Source: Asaia bogorensis (GTDB lineage: Bacteria > Pseudomonadota > Alphaproteobacteria > Reyranellales > Reyranellaceae). Taken from it: DNA of 64,000 nucleotides. Below are positions 50,681-60,046 of this stretch, one piece after another (position 1 is the stretch's first letter; the number at the start of each line of letters is the position of its first letter). Under the pieces are notes generated by a model. That model did no database searches. It saw only the letters and a program-made list of their open reading frames with translations, and was not told where the DNA came from. The stretch covers positions 1-64,000 of the forward strand of contig CAMDCE010000023.1 in NCBI GenBank assembly GCA_945889625.1, read 5' to 3'. The position numbers and the translations under genes were made by a program.

Positions 50681-51172
50681 GTGTTCCGACGCAAGAAACC
50701 TGAAGCCGAGTTCGCCGCCGCTGTCTATGCTCGTACGGCCGAACAGGCGCGGGCACCGGAACTGTTCGAGGCCCGCGGCATTCCCGACACGCTCGACGGG
50801 CGGTTCGATTCGCTGGCCCTGCACGCGGCTCTCGTGATCGACCGACTGCGCCGCGAGCCGGACGGCGAGGAACTGGCGCAGGCGTTCTTCGACGCCATGT
50901 TTCGCCATCTTGATCTGGCCTTGCGCGAAATCGGCGTGCAGGATCTCGGTGTCGGGCGGCGCATCAAGATCATGGCGGAAGGGCTGCATGGCCGGGCGCT
51001 GGCCTACCGTGAAACCCTGGCCGGCGGGGCGACGCCCCTCGACGAGGTCTTGCGCCGCAACGCTTATGGCGGTAGTCCGCCTGCCGCCGAGGCTGTGGCA
51101 CGGCTTGAAGCCCATGTCCGCCAATATGCCCATCACCTGGCTCTGGCGTCGCGCCATGACCTGCTGAAGTAA
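50681..51172 (+). CDS. Ubiquinol-cytochrome c chaperone family protein
   Basis: A 163-residue protein with a GTG start and a gggagagc Shine-Dalgarno. It is all-helical, with FDSLALHAALVIDRLRREPD and EELAQAFFDAMFRHLDLALR followed by VGRRIKIMAEGLHGRALAY, a pattern of the CBP3/UQCC1-like family. Mitochondrial members help assemble cytochrome bc1. In alphaproteobacteria the gene usually precedes yceD, as here. Confidence 0.85.
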   Translation: MFRRKKPEAEFAAAVYARTAEQARAPELFEARGIPDTLDGRFDSLALHAALVIDRLRREPDGEELAQAFFDAMFRHLDLALREIGVQDLGVGRRIKIMAEGLHGRALAYRETLAGGATPLDEVLRRNAYGGSPPAAEAVARLEAHVRQYAHHLALASRHDLLK

Positions 51173-51193
51173 ACTGTCCGGAACCGTACTGAG

Positions 51194-51778
51194 ATGTCCC
51201 AATCGACCGACAAGTCCCTGAAATCCGAGATCGAACGACTGGTCGATCTGGACCGCATGGGCAATCGCGGCGCAGCGCTGGATATCGTCGCCAGCGACGC
51301 CGAGCGGGCGGCGCTTGCCAAGCGCTTCGGGTTTCTCGGCCTGCCGGTATTTTCAGCCCGTGTGACGCTGGATCTCAGGCCCGGCAGGCAAGTCGTGGTC
51401 GAGGGCCGCTTGCGCGGGAAAGTCATCCAGGCCTGCATTTTGACCCTCGATCCGGTGACGCAGGAGCTCGACGACACTTTCCGCATCGTTTTCCAGCAGG
51501 ATATGGCCGAGGAGCGCGATCCCGAGAGCGGCGAGGCCCTGTTGAGCGCCCAGGCCGATGCGCCGGAGCCCTTGGTGGGAAATATGCTCGATGTCGGCGA
51601 AATCGTTGCCGAGCAGCTATCGTTGGCAGCCGACCCCTATCCCAGGCGGCCAGGCGTGAAATTGGAAGACGTGCTTCCCAAGCCCCGCCATAGCGGGCGG
51701 CCTGCCCGGAACGAGCAACGGCGGCACCCTTTTGCCGGTCTCGCGGCGCTCAGAGACAAACCGCGCCGCGGACGCTAA
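51194..51778 (+). CDS. yceD: YceD/DUF177-family protein
   Basis: A 194-residue protein with the DUF177 motif VVEGRLRGKVIQACILTLDP and VGEIVAEQLSLAADPYPRRP near the end. In E. coli and plants the family is linked to 23S rRNA maturation or to the rpmF gene. The C-terminal tail is basic (RRHPFAGLAALRDKPRRG). It is separated from the chaperone gene by 21 bases and from rpmF by 129. Confidence 0.88.
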   Translation: MSQSTDKSLKSEIERLVDLDRMGNRGAALDIVASDAERAALAKRFGFLGLPVFSARVTLDLRPGRQVVVEGRLRGKVIQACILTLDPVTQELDDTFRIVFQQDMAEERDPESGEALLSAQADAPEPLVGNMLDVGEIVAEQLSLAADPYPRRPGVKLEDVLPKPRHSGRPARNEQRRHPFAGLAALRDKPRRGR

Positions 51779-51907
51779 ATTGTTGCGGCGGTGTAACGTT
51801 TTGGCTAGAGAAGTCGGCCCGCCGCGCTGCTAGAGCGCGGCCGCAGCGTTTTTGGGGCAGGCGCCGGTTTTGTGGAACCAGGGGCCGCCCCGTCGTGGAG
51901 ATCGTTT

Positions 51908-52102
51908 ATGGCAGTTCCCAAGAAGAAGGTTTCGAAGTCGCGCCGCAATATGCGTCGCTCCCATCACGGCATCGCGCCGATGGCCTATATCGAATGCAAG
52001 AATTGCGGCGAACTGAAGCGGCCGCATATGGTGTGCTCGCATTGCGGTTACTATCGCGAGGACATGCCGGTCCTGGCCGACAGCGCGTCGGCCGAGAAGT
52101 AG
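51908..52102 (+). CDS. rpmF: 50S ribosomal protein L32
   Basis: A 64-residue protein from the ATG at 51908 ([20 protein letters not shown]). The pattern [20 protein letters not shown] with two CxxC pairs is the usual zinc-ribbon form of L32. Its place between yceD and plsX is conserved widely. The longer ORF in the track is a false extension. Confidence 0.97.
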   Translation: MAVPKKKVSKSRRNMRRSHHGIAPMAYIECKNCGELKRPHMVCSHCGYYREDMPVLADSASAEK

Positions 52103-52154
52103 CCCGCAGCACGCCGCCGGCAATGCGCTGGCACCCGACAGACGGAGAACCCCG

Positions 52155-53231
52155 GTGAGCACGGGCAAGGTCGTGCTCGCGCTCGATGGCATGGGCGGCG
52201 ACCACGCCCCCGAAGTCATCGTCAACGGCGCGGACATCGCGCGCGAACGCTATCCCGGTACGACCTTTCTGCTGTTCGGCGATTCTGCCAAGCTCAAACC
52301 TCTGGTCGATCGCCGCAAGGGACTGGCGCAGGCGCTCGAGATCGTGCCGGCCGAGGACGTCGTCACCGGCGACGACAAGCCGAGCTACGCCCTGCGTCGG
52401 CGCCGCAAGTCGAGCATGTGGCTGGCCGTTGAAGCCGCAGCCGAGGGCCACGCCGACAGTGTCGTGTCGGCCGGCAACACGGGAGCGCTGCTTGCCATCT
52501 CGATGGTTGCCATGCGGATGCTGGAAGGCGCGCATCGTCCGGCGCTTGCCTCGTTCATGCCGACCAGCCGCGGCGAGACGGTGATGCTCGATCTCGGCGC
52601 GAATCTCGAATGCGACGCCGATAATCTCGCGGAATTCTCCGTTATGGGCAGCGTCTTCGCCCAGGTTCTGCTCGGCCTCGACCAGCCGAAGGTTGGCCTG
52701 CTGAATGTTGGCTCCGAGGAGTTCAAGGGTCACGAGGAGCTGCGTCAGGCCGCGGCATGGCTGCGCCGCGACGGCTCGCCGGTGAACTTTCACGGCTTCG
52801 TCGAGGGCAACGATATCGGCACTGGACTGGTCGACGTCATCGTCACCGACGGCTTCACTGGCAACGTCGCGCTGAAGGCGATCGAGGGCACGGCCAAGCT
52901 CTATAGCAGCTTCGTGCGCGATGCCTTCCGGACCTCGACCTTTGCCAAGATCGGCTACCTCTTCGCCTCGGGCGCCTTGATCAAGATGCGCAAGCGCGTC
53001 GATCCGCGGCGCTACAATGGCGGCGTCTTTCTCGGGCTCGACGGGGTCTGCGTTAAGAGCCATGGTGGCACCGACGAATTGGGCTTCGCCTACGCCATCG
53101 GCGTGGCCGTCGACCTCGTTCGCTACGAGTACAAGAATAAGCTGGTCGAAGGGCTGGCCAAGCTGAGCCAGGTCACCTCGGCCGCCGAGGCGCCGTCGGC
53201 GGCGCTGCAGGCAACAGGGGGAGCCGAGTGA
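52155..53231 (+). CDS. plsX: Phosphate acyltransferase PlsX
   Basis: A 358-residue enzyme with GTG start ([20 protein letters not shown]). Motifs [19 protein letters not shown] and [16 protein letters not shown], followed by [20 protein letters not shown], are typical. It makes acyl-phosphate from acyl-ACP for phospholipid synthesis. It overlaps fabH by GTGA. Confidence 0.96.
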   Translation: MSTGKVVLALDGMGGDHAPEVIVNGADIARERYPGTTFLLFGDSAKLKPLVDRRKGLAQALEIVPAEDVVTGDDKPSYALRRRRKSSMWLAVEAAAEGHADSVVSAGNTGALLAISMVAMRMLEGAHRPALASFMPTSRGETVMLDLGANLECDADNLAEFSVMGSVFAQVLLGLDQPKVGLLNVGSEEFKGHEELRQAAAWLRRDGSPVNFHGFVEGNDIGTGLVDVIVTDGFTGNVALKAIEGTAKLYSSFVRDAFRTSTFAKIGYLFASGALIKMRKRVDPRRYNGGVFLGLDGVCVKSHGGTDELGFAYAIGVAVDLVRYEYKNKLVEGLAKLSQVTSAAEAPSAALQATGGAE

Positions 53232-54199
53232 TTCGTTCCGTCGTTCAGGGGTGTGGTGCCTACCTGCCGGAAAAAGTCATTACCAACGCCGACCTGGCCA
53301 AGACGATGGACACCTCGGACGAGTGGATCCAGCAGCGTACCGGCATCAAGCAACGTCACATCGCGGCCGACGGCGAGTTCACCTCCCACCTGGCGCTCAA
53401 GGCTTCCGAGCGCGCGCTCGCCCATGCCGGCCTGAACGCCGCCGATCTCGACCTCATCGTGCTGGCGACCGCGACCCCGGACGAGACCTTTCCGGCCACC
53501 GCTACACGGGTGCAGCAGGCGCTGGGCATGACGCGCGGCGCGGCGTTCGACGTCCAGGCGGTGTGCGCCGGCTTCGTCTATGGCGTGGCGGTCGCCGACA
53601 GCATGATCAAGACCGGCCTCGCCTCGACGGCGCTGGTGATCGGCGCCGAGACATTCTCGCGCATCCTCGACTGGGACGACCGCGGCACCTGCGTGCTGTT
53701 CGGCGACGGGGCGGGAGCCATCGTGCTCAAGGCCGAGCAGGGCAAGGGAACCTCGGCCGATCGCGGCATTCTCGCCAATGCCCTGCATTCCGACGGCCGC
53801 CAGCACGACATCCTCTATGTCGACGGCGGGCCGTCCTCGACCAAGACGACCGGCTTTCTGCGCATGCACGGCAAGGAAGTCTTCAAGCATGCGGTGGTCA
53901 ACATGGCGGCCGTGGTCGGCGAGGTGCTGGGCAAGGCAGGTCTCCAGCCCCAGGACATCGACTGGCTGGTCCCCCACCAGGCCAACAAGCGGATCATCGA
54001 CAGCACCGGCCGCAAGCTCGGCATGGCCCCGGAACGGGTGGTAGTGACCGTCGACAAGCATGCCAATACCTCCGCAGCCTCCATCCCGCTGGCCCTGGAC
54101 AGCGCGGTCAAGGATGGGCGCATCAAAAAGGGCGACCTTTTGCTGCTCGAGGGCATCGGTGGCGGGCTGGCCTGGGGCGCCTCGCTGGTCCGCTGGTGA
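53228..54199 (+). CDS. fabH: 3-oxoacyl-ACP synthase III FabH
   Basis: A 323-residue condensing enzyme with GTG start. The catalytic Cys is in [19 protein letters not shown], His in [15 protein letters not shown] and Asn in [16 protein letters not shown]. It starts fatty-acid chains from acetyl-CoA and malonyl-ACP. Overlap with plsX links phospholipid and fatty acid initiation. Confidence 0.96.
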   Translation: MIRSVVQGCGAYLPEKVITNADLAKTMDTSDEWIQQRTGIKQRHIAADGEFTSHLALKASERALAHAGLNAADLDLIVLATATPDETFPATATRVQQALGMTRGAAFDVQAVCAGFVYGVAVADSMIKTGLASTALVIGAETFSRILDWDDRGTCVLFGDGAGAIVLKAEQGKGTSADRGILANALHSDGRQHDILYVDGGPSSTKTTGFLRMHGKEVFKHAVVNMAAVVGEVLGKAGLQPQDIDWLVPHQANKRIIDSTGRKLGMAPERVVVTVDKHANTSAASIPLALDSAVKDGRIKKGDLLLLEGIGGGLAWGASLVRW

Positions 54200-54346
54200 C
54201 GGCTCCGCCAGGCCTAAATGATTGAAACAAAACAGTTCGCAACGGAACGAGAACAGACGGCGATTCAAGTCTCGCCTCTATCCTCCTGATATTGACCGCT
54301 TTCCATCCTTAGAGTATGGATTAAGTGGGGGAAGGAAGGGTGCCGG

Positions 54347-54664
54347 ATGGAAGGCCGGACTATCACGCGTGCTGATTTGAGCGAGTCGGTGTTCCAGGAA
54401 GTGGGACTGTCTCGCAACGAATCCAGCGATCTCGTCGAGACGATTCTCGCCGAGGTCGTTGAGGCATTGGCTCGTGGCGAGTCGGTGAAGATCTCCTCGT
54501 TCGGGAGCTTCACGGTCCGCGACAAGGGCCAGCGCGTGGGTCGAAATCCGAAGACCGGGCAGGAGGTACCAATCCTGCCGCGGCGCGTTCTTGTCTTCCG
54601 AGCGTCGAACGTCCTGAAGGGTCTAATCAACGGGGCGCCCGGCGAAAGCGTGGTCGAGGGCTAA
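54347..54664 (+). CDS. ihfA: Integration host factor alpha subunit
   Basis: A 105-residue DNABII protein. The DNA-contact arm is [20 protein letters not shown] and the N terminus [20 protein letters not shown] matches IHF alpha, as does [16 protein letters not shown]. It bends DNA and aids replication, recombination and transcription. The [11 protein letters not shown] start is well placed 147 bases after fabH. Confidence 0.95.
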   Translation: MEGRTITRADLSESVFQEVGLSRNESSDLVETILAEVVEALARGESVKISSFGSFTVRDKGQRVGRNPKTGQEVPILPRRVLVFRASNVLKGLINGAPGESVVEG

Positions 54665-54702
54665 GAGCCAAGGGTTAAGTACCAGGGGCTAAGAGCCAAG
54701 GG
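54660..54702. repeat. 28-bp direct repeat at the ihfA stop
   Basis: GCTAAGAGCCAAGGG occurs at 54660-54674 and 54688-54702, with related TTAAGTACCAGG between. The first copy contains the ihfA stop codon. It lies in the 66-base gap before the MerR gene. It may be replication slippage or a regulatory motif. Confidence 0.55.
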
Positions 54703-54730
54703 GTAATTGGGGAAGTGTGGGGGATGTGTC

Positions 54731-55258
54731 ATGGCCGTATCGGTTCAGACCGTCGAAAGGCGGGTTGAGAAGTCGGCGCAGGCATTTCGCACGATCAGCG
54801 AAGTGGCGACCGAGCTCGATGTGCCGCAGCACGTGCTGCGGTTCTGGGAAAGCAAGTTCTCGCAGGTCCGTCCGCTCAAACGGGGCGGCGGCCGGCGTTA
54901 TTACCGGCCGGAGGACATCGATCTTCTGCGCCGTATTCGTACGCTGCTCTACGACGACGGCTACACCATCAAGGGCGTCCAGCGCCTCTTGAAGGAGGGT
55001 CGTGGCCGGCTGCCGCAGCAGCGCATGGACCTCGCCGCGGAAAGCGCCCTGGAAAGCCTGCGCATCGTCTCGGCCCGTGCCGAAGCGATGACTGCCGGCT
55101 CTCGCCAGCCGCTGCCGCGCACCGGCCCGCAGCCGTCGACCACGACGCCGCGCGCCGCCATGCTCGACCTGCACAAGCGGCGCGAAATCGAGACCGTGCT
55201 CGAGGACCTCGAGCAGGCGCTGACGCAACTGCGCAGCACGCTCAAGGCGCAGAACTAG
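54731..55258 (+). CDS. MerR-family transcriptional regulator
   Basis: About 175 residues from the ATG at 54731. The winged helix reads [20 protein letters not shown], then [20 protein letters not shown] and [21 protein letters not shown] low-complexity linker is followed by the helix [20 protein letters not shown]. Its place after ihfA is typical. The ligand is unknown; in these neighbours the gene is a housekeeping regulator. Confidence 0.92.
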   Translation: MAVSVQTVERRVEKSAQAFRTISEVATELDVPQHVLRFWESKFSQVRPLKRGGGRRYYRPEDIDLLRRIRTLLYDDGYTIKGVQRLLKEGRGRLPQQRMDLAAESALESLRIVSARAEAMTAGSRQPLPRTGPQPSTTTPRAAMLDLHKRREIETVLEDLEQALTQLRSTLKAQN

Positions 55259-55270
55259 GCCAAGTGTCAG

Positions 55271-55302
55271 TCCGCCGGCGCCGGGGGGCGCCGGTCGGCG
55301 GA
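55271..55302. terminator. GC-rich hairpin after the MerR gene
   Basis: TCCGCCG and CGGCGGA flank GCGCC and GGCGCC stems. No T-run follows, so it is a weak terminator or an RNA-stability hairpin. Confidence 0.5.
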
Positions 55303-55326
55303 ACATGGACGCGATCTTTACGATGA

Positions 55327-55345
55327 CTAGTCGCTAGCCGACTAG
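55327..55345. repeat. 7-bp inverted repeat CTAGTCG...CGACTAG
   Basis: CTAGTCG and CGACTAG are separated by CTAGC. It is 130 bases before the GTG of the 101-residue ORF and could be an operator. There is no other support. Confidence 0.35.
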
Positions 55346-55474
55346 CGCCAGTAGGTCGGGTGGTTACAGTAACAATTGTTGCCAACCACCTGATTTTCTT
55401 TCGATTTTTCTCCGACAAGCGTATCCTGCCGGAGAGGGATCCGTGCAACGGCAACGTCAGAGGGGGACGACGCC

Positions 55475-55780
55475 GTGTTTGCTGACCGAGAGTCCGTGCG
55501 CCAACAGGCGCGCCCATTCGACGCCTATGCGTTGAATGACAATGCGTTGGAGGGAACCCTTCCGACGCTTCCTGAAATGCTTTACCTGCGCCGCGCGCTC
55601 ACCCAGCCCGGGGGCAAGCTGCCGCTGTTCGACCTCGACGGCCAGTCCGTCGACGCCGACGTGGTGCAGCGCTGCCTGGAGTGCGGCTGGGCCGAGCCGT
55701 GGTTCAACAACCCGCTGAAGCCGGACTGGCTGGTCTGCAAGCTCACTGAAGCTGGTCGTCGGCTGGCGACGGCGCTGTAA
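55475..55780 (+). CDS. Hypothetical protein (101 aa)
   Basis: A soluble ORF with a GTG start and a gagggggac Shine-Dalgarno (MFADRESVRQQARPFDAYAL). The C-terminal half has CLECGWAEPWFNNPLKPDWL and ends in KLTEAGRRLATAL, which looks like a helix-turn or winged-helix end (a common LTEAGRR pattern). Codon use is like the neighbours. The function is unknown. Confidence 0.65.
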   Translation: MFADRESVRQQARPFDAYALNDNALEGTLPTLPEMLYLRRALTQPGGKLPLFDLDGQSVDADVVQRCLECGWAEPWFNNPLKPDWLVCKLTEAGRRLATAL

Positions 55781-55789
55781 CGGCCCGTG

Positions 55790-56006
55790 TCACGCCCGCC
55801 GCCGCCAGCAAGGCAGCGGCGAGCACAGGAACTGCATTCGGCCCCACACGGTGGCGAACAGGCCGAACACCTCGGCGGCACTCGCGGTGTCGCCGCCCAT
55901 GGAGCCCAGCACGAGCGTGGGTGGCACCGGAATCATCAGGCCGAGCGCCATCACGTCCAGCGGCACGGCGCAGAAGATGAAGGCGAGGGCGCGCCGGGCG
56001 TTCATT
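55790..56006 (-). pseudogene. Truncated TCR-type MFS transporter fragment
   Basis: Only about 70 residues remain: MNARRALAFIFCAVPLDVMA, LGLMIPVPPTLVLGSMGGDT and ASAAEVFGLFATVWGRMQFL. This is the first two helices of tetracycline-type MFS exporters, in which full proteins have about 400 residues and continue with a D-R-x-G-R-R loop. The frame decays at CSPLPCWRRRA. The rest has been lost, since a plus-strand gene begins just beyond. Confidence 0.75.
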
Positions 56007-56086
56007 GGGGCTGCAAACGTCAAAAACGGAGGAAGCCTGACCGGCGCATGCTAGCATGCCGATCACGGAGGGATTCTATTACCGCG

Positions 56087-56551
56087 ATGCCCGCACCTGT
56101 TCGTCTCATTGCCATTGCCTCACTGGCGCTCCTCGTGTTGTCGGGTACGGCGCTTGCTCAAACGGTCGTCGCGACCGCTACCAAATGGGGTCTGCTTGGC
56201 ACCTGGCAGCTCGACTGTGGGGCGCCGGTAAGCCGAAGCAATGCCGCATTGAAGTATGTGGTGAGAGGCGGAAAGCTCTTCCACGATCGCGACTTCGGTG
56301 ACGGCACGAAGGATTCCAGTGCGATCACGGCAGCAGGGGCAGGGGCGGACGGGACGTTCGAGCTCACCGTCCCCTTCGCCTCGATTTCGCAGACGCGGCA
56401 GTTCGCCTTCATCAAGGGAGCCGATGGTCGAATTCGCGTCCTGCGCAACAGGAACGTCGATACCGACGAATATTCCATTAAGGACGGGAAATTCGTGGCC
56501 AACGGCAATGCCTCGCCGTGGCAGAGCCGATGCTCGAAAGCGACGAATTGA
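56087..56551 (+). CDS. Secreted hypothetical protein (154 aa)
   Basis: The ATG at 56087 gives a signal peptide (MPAPVRLIAIASLALLVLSG, cleavage near ALAQ). The mature part begins TVVATATKWGLLGTWQLDCG, with a pair of cysteines (WQLDCGAP and near the end SRCSKAT). The remainder is beta-rich (FAFIKGADGRIRVLRNRNVD). The ORF track starts 300 bases upstream in a false extension. No family is recognised. Confidence 0.7.
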   Translation: MPAPVRLIAIASLALLVLSGTALAQTVVATATKWGLLGTWQLDCGAPVSRSNAALKYVVRGGKLFHDRDFGDGTKDSSAITAAGAGADGTFELTVPFASISQTRQFAFIKGADGRIRVLRNRNVDTDEYSIKDGKFVANGNASPWQSRCSKATN

Positions 56552-56557
56552 AGAAAT

Positions 56558-56634
56558 TGGTCGGGGCGACAGGATTTGAACCTGCGACCTCCAGTCCCCC
56601 AGACTGATGCGCTACCAGGCTGCGCTACGCCCCG
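56558..56634 (-). tRNA. tRNA-Pro (anticodon GGG)
   Basis: A 77-nt tRNA with encoded CCA. Acceptor CGGGGCG pairs with CGCCCCG, the D arm is GCGC-AGCCTGGTA-GCGC, the anticodon stem TCAGT/ACTGG encloses CTGGGGG (anticodon GGG), and the T arm is GCAGG-TTCAAAT-CCTGT. This is the classic prokaryotic tRNA-Pro for CCC/CCU codons. Confidence 0.96.
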
Positions 56635-56738
56635 ACCGACGCCGCGGCGAACCGCGGCAGGGGGGGCTTTAGCGCGAATGGCAGCGATGCCGCAAGCAGG
56701 GTTGCCTGGCACCCCCGGCAGGGCGGATATAGACCGCC

Positions 56739-58028
56739 ATGATTGCCCAATCCGCCCTTGAGGCCACGCCGGCGCTCGGCCGGCGCGTGCTGCTGTTTTC
56801 CTCGATCGGGCACGCCCTGATGCACATGATGACCGCGTTCTATGCGGTGATCGTGCTGACGCTCGCCATCGCCTGGGACCTGCCGCCCGAGAGCCTGCTC
56901 GAGCTCTATGCGCCCTCCGCCATCCTGCTCGGCGTCATGTCGCTGCCGGCGGGCTGGGCGTCCGACCGCTTCGGCGCGCCCCTCATGATGGTCGTCATGT
57001 TCGTCGGCCTCGGCCTGTCCTCAATCGCCTGTGGGCTGGTCGCGAAGGGTGACACCGTCGCTCTGGCGCTGGCGCTTTGCGGGCTTGGCGTATTCGGCGC
57101 CATCTATCACTCGGTCGGCATCGGCTGGATCATTCGCACCGCCCGCGAGCAGGGCCACGCCATGGGCGTGAACGGCCTGTGGGGCAGCGCCGGGCTCGCC
57201 CTCTACGGCGTCGTGCCGGGCGTGCTTATCACGCTCGCTTCGTGGCGCGCCGCCTTCATCGTGCCCGGTGTCGTCTGCCTCGTGGTCGGTGCTGTGCTCG
57301 CCTGGCAGATCAGGCGGGGCAAGGTGGGCGACCGCGCCATGCCCGCGACGCCCGGCGTGCAGCCCGGCCGTCGCGAGTTCTGGCGAGTCTTTTCCGTGCT
57401 CTCCGTTACCATGGCGATGGAAGGTGTCATCTGGGCGGCCGTGATGTTTGGCGCCGCCCTGGTGTTCGAGACGCGCCTGGCCGGCGACATCGCGCAGCTG
57501 CGCGAGGGCCTGGCCTCATGGGGCGTGTTCACCCAGGCCGTGCTGTGGGTCGGGCTCGCGACCTCGATGATCTACGTCGTCTCGGGCATCGCGCAATACG
57601 CGATGGGCCGGCGCATCATCGATCGCTATCCGCTGAAGTCGATCTATGTCACGGCCTCGGCGCTGCAGCTCTTCGCGATGCTGGCCCTGGCCTTCGGCAA
57701 CGGCTACGTCGCGCTTCTGGGCGCCATCGCCTCGGCGGTTCTGAGTTCGGCCTCCGGCCCGGTCGAGAACATCCTGATCGCACGCTATACGCCCAGCCGC
57801 TATCACGGGCTGGGCTTCGGCGCGAAGTTCGTCGTAGCCCTGGGCGCGAGCCCGCTCGCCATCCTGCTGATCGCCTGGGTGAGCAAGACGACCGGAAGCC
57901 TGGAGCTGCTGTTTCTCGGCCTAGCCGGTGTCTCCGTACTGATCACCCTGGTGGCGCTGCTGCTGCCGGGACGCGAGCAGGCGCAGGCAAGGGCCATGCC
58001 GGCGTCGCAGCCGGCACCGGCCGAATAG
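56739..58028 (+). CDS. MFS transporter
   Basis: A 429-residue membrane protein with twelve helices. Loop 2-3 reads [20 protein letters not shown] (the D-R-x-G motif) and the [20 protein letters not shown] stretch resembles antiporter or fosmidomycin-type exporters. A long low-similarity loop lies between helices 6 and 7. A TATAGA box five bases before the ATG and no Shine-Dalgarno suggest near-leaderless expression. Confidence 0.88.
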   Translation: MIAQSALEATPALGRRVLLFSSIGHALMHMMTAFYAVIVLTLAIAWDLPPESLLELYAPSAILLGVMSLPAGWASDRFGAPLMMVVMFVGLGLSSIACGLVAKGDTVALALALCGLGVFGAIYHSVGIGWIIRTAREQGHAMGVNGLWGSAGLALYGVVPGVLITLASWRAAFIVPGVVCLVVGAVLAWQIRRGKVGDRAMPATPGVQPGRREFWRVFSVLSVTMAMEGVIWAAVMFGAALVFETRLAGDIAQLREGLASWGVFTQAVLWVGLATSMIYVVSGIAQYAMGRRIIDRYPLKSIYVTASALQLFAMLALAFGNGYVALLGAIASAVLSSASGPVENILIARYTPSRYHGLGFGAKFVVALGASPLAILLIAWVSKTTGSLELLFLGLAGVSVLITLVALLLPGREQAQARAMPASQPAPAE

Positions 58029-58037
58029 CGGCGCCGC

Positions 58038-58646
58038 CTACTTCGTCGTGCGCGCTGCCTTGTAGGCCGGCCGCGCGAGGCAGCGGTCCAGCCACGCTCC
58101 GGCATTGGGGAAGGGCGCGAAGTCGAACTTGATCGGCTTGGCCCAGCTGCAGATCGACGCGAGGTTGAGGTCGGCCACGGTGAATTTCGAGCCCAGCAGA
58201 TAGTCGCGGCCCTGCAGCGCGCCGTTCAGCACGGCGAATGGCTTGGGCAGCGCCTTCTGCGCTTCGGCGACGGCATCGGGCTTGCGCTTGTCGGGCGCCG
58301 TCATGAACATGTCGATCAGGATCGTGAGCAGGGGCTTCTCGACTTCCGTCATGCCCCAGAAGCTCCACTGGTGGCAGAACGCCTGGTCCTCGAAACTCGC
58401 GGGCAGGAAGCCGTCCTTGTTGTACTTGGCGGCGAGATAGAGATTGATCGCCATCGATTCGAACAGCTTGAACTCGCCGTCGACGAGTGTCGGCACCTTG
58501 CCGTTGGGATTGATCTTGAGATAGTCGGGCCCCTTCAGGTCCTTCATCTCCATCGCCACATGCTCGAACGGGATGCCGAGCTCGTGCACGATCCACAACG
58601 CGCGGGCAGCGCGCGACGCCGCGGGACCGTAGATTTTGATCGTCAC
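58038..58646 (-). CDS. Glutathione S-transferase family protein
   Basis: A 202-residue protein, MTIKIYGPAASRAARALWIV, with the GST N-domain motif GKVPTLVDGEFKLFESMAIN and the C-domain LLGSKFTVADLNLASICSWA. The glutathione motif (ESMAI) is intact. The class is likely the beta/theta-like bacterial type. It is the last of three GST-like genes in the window and starts 63 bases after the Rieske gene on the same strand. Confidence 0.88.
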   Translation of the reverse strand: MTIKIYGPAASRAARALWIVHELGIPFEHVAMEMKDLKGPDYLKINPNGKVPTLVDGEFKLFESMAINLYLAAKYNKDGFLPASFEDQAFCHQWSFWGMTEVEKPLLTILIDMFMTAPDKRKPDAVAEAQKALPKPFAVLNGALQGRDYLLGSKFTVADLNLASICSWAKPIKFDFAPFPNAGAWLDRCLARPAYKAARTTK

Positions 58647-58708
58647 TGTGAAGTCTCCCCAAACCCAAGTTCATCGCAACGATAAAGCAGCGGACCGCGG
58701 CGGTCTAA

Positions 58709-60046
58709 CTATTCCCCAAGCCCGTGCTCGGTGCCGACATAGCCGTGCGGATGGCCGAATCGCTCTGTCATAACGACTGAAAAATCCTTGGACGGTCCGG
58801 CGATCCAGCCGCCGGCGCGGACGGCATATTTCTTCGCAGCGACTGCCGCTTTCGGCTCGACGCTGTGCTGCAGGGCTCTGGCGGTGCCCATCACCATCTT
58901 GCGGAACTCGACGATGCCAACGTCGGTCGGACCGAGATGCTCCCTGGTGCGGTCCTGCACCACGCCTTGGCTGTCCTGGATCGCGGCGTCCTGTTCGCTC
59001 ACACCGGCGACGCCGGTGAAGCTCGTCGTCTTCTGCAGCGCGCGGTCGAGCATGTAGTCGTTGCGGATGTTGCGCAGCGGCATGTAATTGGCGTCGACGG
59101 AGGCGTGCAGGCTGAGGCCCGAGGCATATTTCTCGCGCTCGGCGTTGCTGAGCGGCCGGTCGGGCACCCAGCTGTAGGTGTAGATCCAGCAGGTTACGTC
59201 ATCGACCGGCACCCAGCACTGACCGTGATAGACGTCGCCCGGGAAGGCGACCGGCACGAGGGCGTGGTTGGGCATCAGGAACTGCGAGATGCGCCAGTAG
59301 CGGTCGGCGCTGTCGGTCTTGCGCGAGGCGCCGATCGCCAGGCCCGTGTCGTGGCCGGTAATGGCGAACTTCGGCCGCGGATCATCCATTACCCAGCGGA
59401 TGCGATCCTGCAGCTCGCTGCCGGCGCCGATCGCCGACGTGCTGCGGAAGACCTCGAGCTTCGTGGCTTCGTCCTGGGTTGGGACCTTGTGCAGGAACGA
59501 GAAGTGCGCGGTGTCGATCGCGCCCTCGAGGCTTTGCACCCAGTTGCAGTCCTGCCACTTCTTGGAGACGTAGCGGTGCGTCGCCGGCACCAGCCCGAGC
59601 TCGAGCTGGGGCAGCTCCGGCATGTTCTCGCGCGGACCCATATAGACCCACACAATGCCGGCCCATTCGCGCGTCGGGTAGGCCAGCAGCTTGATGGTGT
59701 CCTTGTACGAGGACTCCGGCGGCGACGTCGGCAGGTCGACGCAGTTACCGTCGACGTCGAACTTCCAGCCATGATAGCCGCAGCGTAGTCCGCACTCTTC
59801 ATTGCGGCCGAAAAAGAGATTGGCGCCGCGATGCGGGCAGTGCGGTTCGACGATGCCGATGCGGCCGTTGCTGTCGCGGAAGGCCAGCAGCTCCTCGCCC
59901 AGGATCCTGATCTTCTTCTGCGGCCCGTCGCGCTCGGGGAGCTCTTCGGACAGCAGCGCCGGCATCCAGAAGCGGCGCAGCAGATCGCCCATCGCCGTGC
60001 CGGGGCCGCTCCGGGTGAGGAATTCGTTGTCGGACTTGCTCAGCAT
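58709..60046 (-). CDS. Rieske aromatic ring-hydroxylating oxygenase, alpha subunit
   Basis: A 445-residue oxygenase. The Rieske cluster ligands are C70-P-H72 in EPHCPHRGANLFFG and C89-G-Y-H92 in LRCGYHGWKF. The mononuclear iron site is in GAIDTAHFSFLHKV (two His and a distant Asp). It resembles phthalate-dioxygenase-type proteins that need a separate reductase, which is not in the window. The start overlaps the metY stop by one base. The substrate is unknown. Confidence 0.9.
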   Translation of the reverse strand: MLSKSDNEFLTRSGPGTAMGDLLRRFWMPALLSEELPERDGPQKKIRILGEELLAFRDSNGRIGIVEPHCPHRGANLFFGRNEECGLRCGYHGWKFDVDGNCVDLPTSPPESSYKDTIKLLAYPTREWAGIVWVYMGPRENMPELPQLELGLVPATHRYVSKKWQDCNWVQSLEGAIDTAHFSFLHKVPTQDEATKLEVFRSTSAIGAGSELQDRIRWVMDDPRPKFAITGHDTGLAIGASRKTDSADRYWRISQFLMPNHALVPVAFPGDVYHGQCWVPVDDVTCWIYTYSWVPDRPLSNAEREKYASGLSLHASVDANYMPLRNIRNDYMLDRALQKTTSFTGVAGVSEQDAAIQDSQGVVQDRTREHLGPTDVGIVEFRKMVMGTARALQHSVEPKAAVAAKKYAVRAGGWIAGPSKDFSVVMTERFGHPHGYVGTEHGLGE

